A stretch of DNA of 64,000 nucleotides from Gordionus sp. m RMFG-2023 (lineage: Eukaryota; Nematomorpha; Gordioida; Chordodea; Parachordodidae), in assembly GCF_954871325.1 (NCBI RefSeq), contig NC_088775.1, positions 68,425,561-68,489,560 of the forward strand. Reading direction: 5' to 3'. The first letter of the stretch is position 1, and every line of letters starts with the position of its first letter. The notes beneath the pieces were generated by a model. That model worked only from the letters and a program-made list of their open reading frames with translations, ran no database searches and was not told the DNA's origin. Of the stretch, positions 15,201-27,200 are shown piece by piece. The position numbers and the translations under genes are program-made.

Positions 15201-18200
15201 AGGCTATAAAGAAATAAATGACGCTACTAGCTCAATTATATCCAAAAATATCTAAAATTAAAGGGAAAGCATTTTGCCCAAAATGCTCCATTTTTCGATA
15301 TTTAGAGGCCTGCATCTCGCTGTTTGGAGTTGGAGGCTAAGAAAAATTTTTCTTAGTATAATATGTGCAAAGTCTATTAAAAATTTTAGAAAAACCTTGC
15401 GGGATCGGGTTGAAACTCATGTTTATTTGTCATGGAATTCACCATATAAATATTTTTAATATTTAGATGTATACTAAATATTTTTAATATTTAGATGTAT
15501 ACTAAATATTATTTGAATAAAATGAGAATATAACTTACATTTTACAGATAGCTAGATTGCATTTTACAGATATTTCTTTGGGAACGTTTCTTTTACAGTT
15601 CTGAAACATACCGTTCCAATTTTATTCCCATTATATTGTAATTTAACGTTCAGTTATAAGAGAATTTGAAACATTTTATCCCTTTCTAATCAGGGATATG
15701 GAATGGACCGACATCTCTTCCGGGAACGGAACCTGGAAAAAATTATGAAATGTAGGAACATGAATGGTAATAGTTTTAGAATGTTCCGAAAAATAATATT
15801 AAAAATTTAATTGTATAATTATATAAAAATGGCTCTCATAAATATTCGTATTTTATTTTCTTAATTAAAGTTTGCTTCTCACATAACAATATTTTTTGCC
15901 TAATATTTACTAGAATTAAGATTATAAAAAAAAACTTTTATGACATTTGAAATAATTTTAACTGTTTTTATAAAATGTATATTGTATAATAAAAGTTTTA
16001 AATTTCATTGGATAATATTAGCCTATTCGAAAACGAATACGGGTCAAATAATGAATAATTCGTATTCAATTCTTTTGATAATTATATAAATCGAATAAGA
16101 ATATTTTATTTTATTATACGTTAAGATTACTAATAATTAGTGTTGTCAAATGGCTTATTTTTAAAAAGGCTTGCCAAATATTTTAACCAAAAAATATTAC
16201 GCAAGCCTGAAAATTTTGTTCATCGATGGCAGAAAGGTTATGGCCATATATTAACAAAATCTCGAGGCCTGCTTAATATTTTCTGGCTAACTGGGTTAGT
16301 CTTTTTTAAAAATCGAGCCGTATAACAACACTTTTAATAATCAATTATTTGATTCCTTCAAAAGATTCGAATACGAATATAACAAGTTAGTTTTGAGATG
16401 TGTTTTTCGAAGCCAAATTTATATCAACACAATCGCACAAAAATGAATGTTAATATTTTGTAACAAAGTAGAAATAAAATGAGATATTTTTAGGAAAATG
16501 GAACAGAACACAAATGGAAAATATTCTTTGAAGAGCGGAGCAGGAACGCAAAAATGCCTTTGTTCCAGGTTCCTGATACTAACTAAAATATTATTTCTAT
16601 TAATATAATATTTATTTATATAAATATTTAATATGCTAGAATGATTAAAATTATCTTTGCATATAGTTTTTAAAATATAAAGAAATTCAATTCCAAAATA
16701 ATTTGCATAATATTTTGTAGTTATTATTTATAAAATTTATATTTGATTTTTTTTAAACTTAAAACAAACAGATCAATTATTTTTTAGGAGCTTTTCACGA
16801 CTGCGTATTGATGAATGGAATGTCATTTCTTAAAATTTTAATAAACGAGTCGATTACACCTTACAATGTATCGTTATCTAATGCCATGTGGAATTCATCC
16901 TTCTATGGTTTAAAAATATTTGAATTAAATATAATTTAATATACTTTAAAAATGACTTATAGTGCTTTCCAAAATTAAATCTTAAAAATAAAATTTTATA
17001 AAGATCTATTTATTTTTAAAAACATATACATGCTTGAATAAATGAGAAGTTTTACTTCAATAGAAGAAAATTATATTCATTTTCTTATCAATAGGTGGAA
17101 AAATAAAATTTATAAAACAATTGTTTAAAAAGGAAATATTTATTGTCCAAATTTTTAAAATTTGCTTCAATTTAAAGAATACCGCTTGAAAAAATGCATT
17201 ATTTGTTTAACATTAAATAATTATGTCAATATATCAATTATATTTTTAAAAAAAATTAAGCCCGACCCAGCCTGAACCAAAAAAATTTTTTAAAATAGAC
17301 ACGGCGCCACCCCGAAACCGATCTGGCCCGGGTCGGACTAGGGCTCGGTACGAGCCGGGCCGTGATTTGCAGATATCTGATATCAAAAATATTATTAAAA
17401 TTAATATCACGCTTCCATACTCTAAAGCATATTTGTTAAAGTATACAGATGCATACATTTTGTATCCGTATCTTATCTAGATACAATTTTACATAAAGTA
17501 TCTAGATCTAGATTAGAGTTGCCAGGTATGAAAAAATAATTGAATTGTGGGAGAATTCTATTATTATATGGTAGTTTAGCCTCCATTTTACTTTGGTAAA
17601 CCCTCGGCAGCTTTTGTCCAAACTTTGGCCATTTCCGTGGTATCTTTGATTTTTATTTATATATTTATTTTAAAACATGCTGAATTATTTTTTTTTAAAT
17701 TCATAAATGGTAGATTGTGTTGAAAGGGATTGGTATTTTTGAATTTGACGGCAACTAATCCATTAATAACATTTTAAAAGCAAATTGAATTTACTGATCT
17801 AATAAATAATAAATTTCCCTGTTGCTATTGGGAAACATAATAGGAAAATACAACCAAAATTGGACATTTTTTTGTTTATAAATTTTTTATTGTATATTTA
17901 AATTTAAAAAATTTATTTTTGAATAAAAATATGAGAGATTTTATGCTAGATTTTTGGTGGATTTGTAGAAATTTAAAATTGTAATAGATTTTGTGGAAGT
18001 TTGATAAGTGCTATACAACTGGGTAATGGATAACCCCAAAAACTCAGAAAAAAATCTAAAGATTTAATACTCGATTTTTTTAAATACCCCTTAGATTTAA
18101 AAAAAATAAATGTCAGGACAGGAGTTTAAAAGTGTTATTCATAATCATAAAGTATAGCACAACACAACCATGTAATGCACCTCTGAAAAGACATTTAATT

Positions 18201-21200
18201 TAGCCAAAAATGTGTCTAAGGATAAACGGGAATGCCTCATTGATGAAAACTTTGTAAATGTTTTATTATTAAAAGCTAACAGTAATATTCTATAATCATT
18301 TAATTATATATTTTATATATAAATAAATATCGAACTAAGTTATAAATGTTTAGTTTGATTTCAAAATTTGAGTTCAATAGACTTCTTATTTTGAAGTTAT
18401 ATATACCCTACATGATTTATATCGAAATACATTTTTAAAGAGGTATCGGTATATGATGCTTATTAAACCAGGTATCTGTATATAATATATTTGAAAAGTA
18501 TTTTTCACAATTCTACTCCATTATATTTTTTAACACAAAAATCGAAGTTCTTATTCTCAATATAAATTAAGGTGTGACTGGTAGGGTATTAGTCGATCAA
18601 GATGGAGATAGAAGAGCTAATTTTTCGGTTTATGGTATGATAAATAAGACGACTGGGGAATTCGGGGAGATTGGAATATATATAGCAGAAAAGAATTCCC
18701 TTTATTTATTTGTTAAAGAATTAAATGAATACAATCAGACCATGGTCTCATTCGAAAAAAAAATCATCAATAAATTCTTGCTAAATCTCACGAATAACTA
18801 TGAAGAAATTTTTTTCCCGACAAATTCTTTGATAGATTGGAGATACGGACACGCCCCTAAAAACATTCCTTATTGTACTTTCAAACCATTTGATCCAAGC
18901 TGCCCCCAAATGACTAGCAACAAATTGGTTAATGCAATGATCATACTAGGGTGCATAATCGTGGCAGTTATTTTCGCTAGCGTTTTTGGATTTTTATATT
19001 ACAAGTATATAAAAATTTGTATCCCGATAATTTAAATTTAATTTGGGGGTGATTTAGTATCTAAGTTTTTTTTTTTAAATCAGGGGCCTCAGTAACCTTT
19101 ACAATCTCAGGGGGCTCAAAAAAAATTTTTTTAAATTATTTTAAAATGACCTTTTTGAGATAAAAAAAACTTTCAAAATTTACAAGGGGCTTTTCTAACT
19201 TTTAATGGGGGGCCCCCCAGTGACGCTACTGTTTAAAATATAAGAGATGGAGTAATTTCTTAAATGATTACGTTTTTAAATATATAAATCGAAATTATAA
19301 AACACACATTAAATCAATCTCTATAAGTTTATAATTATTCTGCATATTTATTTAATCAAATAAAATTAATAAAAAACACTTTAAAGAACCGTGATCACAA
19401 TTTTTTTTAAAATAGGGGGTGGGGGGGGGGGGGTGATAATAAAATGTTGCTTTTCTATAGATATGTAGGAAGGGACAGACTTGGAGAGGAAAGGACAAAA
19501 ATACTAATTAATATATATTCTAGTCTTAGTTTATTCGTTTAAAAAAAATTAATTTAATAAAACAATTAAATTAGGCAATAACAATTACTTGCACTGTAAG
19601 ATGGAACAATGGATAACAATACAATTACTTTAGCTATCGTAATGGCTTGCTTTATATTGAAGGCTTCATTATTACCGCTATTTATTTGTCTTAATTTTCT
19701 CCCTAATAATGTGATAAATTTAAGAAATTCCTCACCAAAATTACCAAGAGTATTGGCGAAAATGGGATAAAAATAATACTAACGATATCTGATATTTATC
19801 TATTTTCAAGATTTCTACGGAATGCTAAAAAAATTTTTAAATTAAAAAAAGTTCCTCTATCGGAACTCTAAATATAAATATGTTAAATTGAGCATATTAA
19901 ATAATCATAATTATAAACAAATAAATTGTAAATAACTGATTTACGTAATTCGTTTATTTCTTTAGATTAAAAAATATTTTTATGCATTATTTATAATTGC
20001 TTATAATCATGTTTAAAAATTTCCAAAATTTGTTTTAGGGACCAGAAATTAATAAGAGGACTGACCCCAACCCCCTGCCTCCTCCCTTCTACATGTAATT
20101 AGAGCCTCGTTTTAAACTTAATAAAATTTATTTAAAAAATTGCAGAAAATATTTGAACGATATTTACTTTTCGTCTGAAAAATGGAAGATTTCATGGCAC
20201 ACCATCAAACTGATTCATCTCAAGCCGTCACTTACAGAAGGACATTTCTCACCCGTATAATTAATTTTTGTTACTGCATTGCAGGAACGTAACCCTTTAT
20301 TAGATAAAAATTATATGATTATTTTTAGAGATATTTTTAATTACGAAACAAAACTTTTTAAGTTACTTATATACTTAAAAAAATATTTTTTATGCAATTT
20401 ATGATATAGGAGAGGACAACAAATATTATATTTAACGAAATTAAAAATTTAATTAGAAAGTTGTATCGATGAGGTTGTGAGAATCTTATTTACAATTATT
20501 TAATATTTTTTATAATTTTAAAATGAATTTAGACCATGTCGAATAATGATTCCTTAGTTACCAACTATGGAATCTACCAAAACAAAACCATATTCATTAA
20601 AAGATTTACACCTATTATCGATAAATTTGAAATGGATGGAGATCTTTTAAAAGAAATCAACAATATTAAGGATATCAGCCACGATAACTTGGGAAAGTTT
20701 ATTGGGATAGCTATAGACAAACATGCAAAGCTATATGGTGTGATAGTTGCATTTTTAGGAAGGAGAAATTTGACCGAAATATTAGCTAAAGAAAACATTC
20801 AACTCACCTGGAATTTAAAATATTCCATTATAAACGATATAATTAAGGCATGTTATATATTAATTTATTTATGTATTAGCACAGAATATAATAATCTTTT
20901 TCAAAGGAATTATTTCAATATATCATTTAGGGAATGACATATTTACACACGACCAAAGTTTATTGTCATGGTAGACTCCGATCATCTCAAATTATTATAG
21001 ACAATCGGTTTGTGGCAAAAATTACTGGATATGGGTTGCCTTTAATCTATCAAAATCAAGTTTCGTTAAATCGTTTGTCAAAAATGCCTAAAAAGTATAT
21101 TAAAAATTTGTTGTGGGTGGCACCGGAGTTTCTAATGACCGACAATAATATTAACAAAAATAAAGCTTTGAGAAACTCAGATAGAAATCATTTGCCTTAT

Positions 21201-24200
21201 GACAACAAAGACCAGCGCAATAATTTCCTAATAAAAATAAAGGCCTTGTCTAAAAACTTACAAAAAGATTTGACTAAAATGTACAAAACGAAAAATAGTA
21301 ACTTAACCCAGGCTTTAGAAAACTTTATGAAACCTAAGGTTGTCATTACACCACCTAATACTGGTGATGATGCCAATCGGGAATGCACTGTTGACAATAA
21401 AAAGAATGAGATGTCTAATTGGAAACTAACTTCGATGGGGCTTGCCCAATGGGATAAAAGGCCTTATAGCCAAAAAGGAGATGTCTATAGTTTTGCAATT
21501 ATCGTGTCTGAAATAATAACTAGAAAACCTCCCTTTTATTATAATCTTCTAAGACTTCGTAACAAAGAAAATGAGAATGAAAAGGTCAACTTGAATAGTA
21601 AAACAATCCAATCCCCACGGTTTCCTCTATTTGAAGTAAAAATTCGAAACGAGAGTTCTTACGATCACGCGGAAACAAATAAATGCAAAGTTAGGAGAAA
21701 GAATTTGTTATATGGCGACAAATTTCACCTCAATCATACGACGAATAGAGATGCCACATCTTGTTCAGCTAATGATGGGATTAATTCCAGTCAAGATTAT
21801 CACAGTGAAACACTACAACTTATCAAACTTATTCAAAACGAAGACAAACCGATATGTAGACCACTGATCACATATCTTGATAATCCTGATGAAAATGAAA
21901 CCCATAATATTAGCTCTATAAAATCAACCTCGGATAATAACTATACGATCACCAAAGACATCAATAATATAAACTATACAATCACAGATATAAGAAGTTC
22001 CATCTATTTGTCGCGCAAAAAAGGGCGATCCGATTTGTCGAGTTATGTAAGCCAAATAACGTGTCCAGATAAATATGTGATAAAACTCATGGATCTAATG
22101 AAGAATTCTTGGAACGAGGATCCTAAATCAAGGCCATCCTTTTCGCAAATCTCCATTGAGTTTAAAGCTATATCTAAGCATATAGATTTTAATAACATAA
22201 TAGAGTCACTGCTAGAAAGAATGGAACAATATGCTAATAATTTGGAGAAAATGGTAGCAGAAAAAACTCAAGCATTTTTGGAGGAAAAGGAAAAGGGTGA
22301 CGAAATATTATGTCAAGTATTACCAAGGTTGAAAATTTTGATTATATTTTATTTGCATACCGGATGATCAAAAAAAGCTTCGTGTTTTGAAATCGTTTTA
22401 ACTCTAAAAGACGTCACTTGTTTTTTAAAATGAAATTTCATATTTTATTAAAAGGGTGTATTCCTTAAATTTTTCATAATTTGATCAATTCGTTGTATTT
22501 TTAAATTGAAGTCAATTATACTAAAATTTGACAAAAAATATCTATAGCTTCTCAATTTTAACTTCATGAAAAACCGATAAAGTTTACAATTTTAGCAAAT
22601 TAAGGGCAAGTCTTTATGAAAATTTAGAACTTAAATGATTTATGGCGCGCCTTTATTTTGAAAGATCTGATTTCGTTAGAATCTTATTCTAACATGTATA
22701 GAGTATTCAAAAAAAAATTCAAAAGTTTATTGAAAAATTGTCTAAAATTAACAGGGTAGGTCCCTATATAGATGCTGGAATACTATTCCGCCAATGAAAT
22801 TAAAAAATAGTGGTATCACTATAATATAATTTATTTAGGGTTAAAATTTTGCAAACCAAATTTGTTATGATTATTAATTTTAAATATTTAGGGCTATTGC
22901 CGAAAGACTAAAACGTGGTTTGAAAATTCAACCGGAAGAATTTGAAAGTGTAACCATATATTTTAATGATATCGTTAATTTTACTCAACTTTCAGCTACC
23001 AGTACGGCTATGGAGGTATTATACCCTAATAATTTAAATTCTATATTTATTTATTTCAGATTGTAGACTTTTTAAATGACTTATATAGTTGTTTCGACAA
23101 TATAGTTGAAAAATTTGATGCCTACAAAGTATTGAAAAAATATCTTAATTTAATTTATTCATATCCACAAAAACATTGATATTTAATTTTAAGCATTTTT
23201 TTATTTTATTAATTTAACATTAACATTAACATAATGTATAATTTGTGCCATCCTTTTTTATTATTCTTAATTATAAATAATACATTAACTTCAAGGTTGA
23301 AACAATTGGTGATGCATATATGGTAGCATCAGGGTTACCATTGCGGAACGGAAATAAACATGTACAGGAGATCGCGAGATTATCATTACTTATTTTAAAA
23401 ACTGTCAAAACGTTTAAAATTAGGCACCGTCAGAATGATTTACTTAAAATTAGAATAGGATTCCACTCAGGTTGGTTGGTGTATGTTAAATATTTTTAGC
23501 TCACATTTATTTTTATTGAATTTTGAAAAAATAAAAATAATTATTTATAATGCTATTCGTATATATCGATGATAAAGTATATATAAATTAAAACTGATTG
23601 AGTTATATGATAAATCTAGATAATGGCATTGCAAATTAAGCATAACTAAGATTATAGTGAATTTCATGACATCGGAGCAAAAAACATCATTTTACGAACT
23701 GACCCCCCTAATATTTATAAAAATCTTAAAGTTTGACTCTCGCGTCTACCCAAATTGGCTTCAACATATGTTTTAAATATCAACCCTAGTGCATATCTAT
23801 TTTTTTAAGCATATACTTCATATTTGAGTTTTGGTGGTATCAGAGAGATCAGGTAATTTTCTAATAAAAATTTTATACTACACATTAAGCTCCTCTTTCC
23901 CTTCAAGCGAAATTAAATAGATACAGATACTTATGATTTTTCCACATCTTTCAGTTTTACCAGGGGAACTCTTCCTAATCAAATTTGTTTTATCTAAAAA
24001 AAATTGACCTTAAAAATACGGCTATCGGCTTGGATAACGGTAACACAGGTTATAACCTGTGAAAGAAACAAATTCAGCTATTAAAAAATATGTTTATATA
24101 TAATAGTTTTATCAACGAGCCGTATATAAAACAAATCATATTTTGGCGTATATTTTTCTCAAAAATCAAGTAAATAATGATTGCTATTTTGTGAATTAAT

Positions 24201-27200
24201 ATAAGGGAGACCGGAGATAAGTAGCCATACTTTTACTCATGATACATTAAAGATAAAAATGTTACCTTTAATGAAAAAAATTTAATATTAATGTGAAACA
24301 CAGACATTAATCTATAAAATAAAATCTCTATCTATAATATATTTTAGATTGGATTATTTAAGGTGAAACTGAAAGTCTTTAATTACATATACCCTATGTT
24401 GACTGGCCATACTATTTATCACCAATATGAAATATTTGAAAGATATGTAATATATCGAATAATTTATAGTCTTTAAACAAAACTGAACCCGAACTGATAT
24501 TTGTTTCGGTTCAATTCCCTGTTTTTAATTAATATTGTTTGATATTTATAAATTTTCGGCTTATTTAAAAACGACTGTGAATCCATAGCCCTTTACCCCC
24601 ATCTCTTATCTATCTTGGTAAAATTCCAAGCTAGATTCTGACGCATTCAATAAAATGTTTTCAACATATACAATTTGAGACAAAATAATTCAATAAATAA
24701 GAAGTAAATTTAGATATAATAACCAATAAACATTGGAATATAACTTTGCATTGTTAGCTTTTTAATTAGCCCTTTACCCCCATCTCTTATCTATCTTGGT
24801 AAAATTCCAAGCTAGATTCTGACGCATTCAATAAAATGTTTTCAACATATACAATTTGAGACAAAATAATTCAATAAATAAGAAGTAAATTTAGATATAA
24901 TAACCAATAAACATTGGAATATAACTTTGCATTGTTAGCTTTTTAATACTGGGGAATCGCAATTATTTTATTTTTCTTTCAAAATTAAAATAACTTCAAA
25001 AAAGGGAATTATCGATTAATATCATGAAATATAATTTAATAAATTTCAGAAAATTTAATATGGCTTATCAAAATTATATGGTTTGAGCTCCCTAATGACG
25101 ATATTTAAATATTTAATTTCGAGATAGTATAGAATATTTTACTGAGTGTGAACTGTAAAGGTTATGTATTGATCAGTGGCGTCGCTAGGGGGGGGGGGCA
25201 TAGCCCAAGCGAAAAAAATTTTTTTTAATGGCTCCTTAATATCCCCTTAAACTAAATATAAATTATTTTGATTGCCCACTGAATGATTTCTTTTATAATT
25301 CTATTAAGTAATATATAGATATAATTTTATTATTTAGAAATTAATAAGACTATTTAAATTTATATTAAATGAATATATTTCAATTATTAGATTAGATTAA
25401 TACATATAAATTATATTTTCACTATGTCAGCTTGCAATCAAATTCTGTATTAAAAATATAATATCAATAACTCACTAAATATTAATTAAGCTTCAACAGT
25501 TGAAGTTATTGATTTTTATTATTTAATCCTAATTAAATAAATATAATCATATATTATTTGAAAATTAACAAATTTAATATTGTAATTAGCTGAGTTCAAA
25601 ATGACTAATCAACTGTAAATTTATTTTGAAATTTTATTATCATACCTTAAAAGTGTTTTCAAGGTCCAAATAAGTATAAGAGATTTCTTTATAAAAAGTA
25701 GTAGACATATAGTTTAATATCCTCTACTATATACAGTTGTTTATAAAATATTAGATATAATGCCACTTTTATAGACGTATTTGACAGTTATATAATATAT
25801 TACAGTTAATATTATAATAACTAATAAATGGTTTTGATAATAAATATAATAACAAATTGCATTCGTATTTAACGCCATCTATTTAGTTATAAATAATTTT
25901 TAAAATTAAACATTTTATTATTCATCCTGCAATAGATCTAATAAATTTGATATCTTTTCTTCTCTTTTTTTACGTGTTTTTAGGAAAGCTATTTTTTCTT
26001 TTTCGAAAAACAGTCTTGAGTTAAATTTTTAATACAAGTATATTTTTGATATTATTACAAACTACTATTATTTTAAGATATAATATACCAAGGTGGTGTG
26101 ACAATATATAAAATCTTAATTGTTTCATCATATCATTCTGGTCCTTATTTTATAGTTAAAAAATGTTTCATTTCTAATATGGCATTGCCGTGTAAATAAC
26201 TCCAGGCTTCAATATATTTGCATAATTATTTCTTCCAAAGATTTTTAGTGTTTTTATTTTATCAATTTATCCAACATAATAAATTCTGATATTAGTTTAC
26301 ATCGTGAGTGTCATGGCTATTACTGCAAATTAACCAGCATCTATAATTTGTGTTGCTTATAATTTCAGATTATTACTATAACGGCTGAGAGCATATAATT
26401 GCATATTTTAGATAATAATGGTCAACTGTATAGTCGTTTATATATCATTTAAAATGGAAGATAATCTTTTAGAAATTTAATATCTCACAATAATTTTCTC
26501 GATTACTTATCTCCATAATGTCATCTAAGAGGAAGCTCTAACCACCATATAGTTTTATTTGGATTGTTCGTTTATATTCTCTCCTACAAAAATTGTTGAT
26601 TTGGTTTAGGCCTATAAATTTTTTCTTATTAGTCCATTCTATAAAACACTGTCTAAAATGGTTACAGAGAATTATACTAGTTTGATAACCTTTTATCAAT
26701 GTAAGTTGCTAAGAATTATATTATTGCATTATGTGATTTTTTATATGCATAAATGACAAAACATGAAAATCAGAATAATTGTTCAGAGTTAACAAATTTA
26801 AAAAAAGTATAATATATTAATATAAAACCCGGCCGAAGGCCAGGCAAAAGCGGCCGAAGGCCCCCATAAAAATTTTTTAGTTGAGCCCCCTGAGATTGTG
26901 AAGGCTAGCGACGCCCTTGGTATTGATTTAATGTAATTTGATATTCTAATCTAATCTTACCTCATATATTTTTAAAGGACCGTGCGCCGCTGGTATAGTA
27001 GGTCTTAAAATGCCTAGATATTGTTTATTCGGTGACACAGTTAATACAGCATCGAGGATGGAATCGAACGGTGAAGGTTAGCTATATTTTAAAATATTAA
27101 CATCTAAACCATATCTATATTTTTTTCAGCTTTAAAAATACATATTAGTGAAAGTTCAAAATGCTTACTTGATAATTTCCAAAATTTTATCATGGAGGAA

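Larger units (their letters stand above)
9867..16787. other. Large cyclase intron (region between exons 3 and 4)
   Basis: About 6.9 kb, mostly AT-rich and noncoding. It holds a degenerate MITE (12829-13559), an exact tandem repeat of about 28 bp near 15446-15508, and nested element remains at 15.6-16.6 kb, including the MITE at 16138-16333. A cyclase micro-exon should lie somewhere here, but I could not pick it out. Confidence 0.6.
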
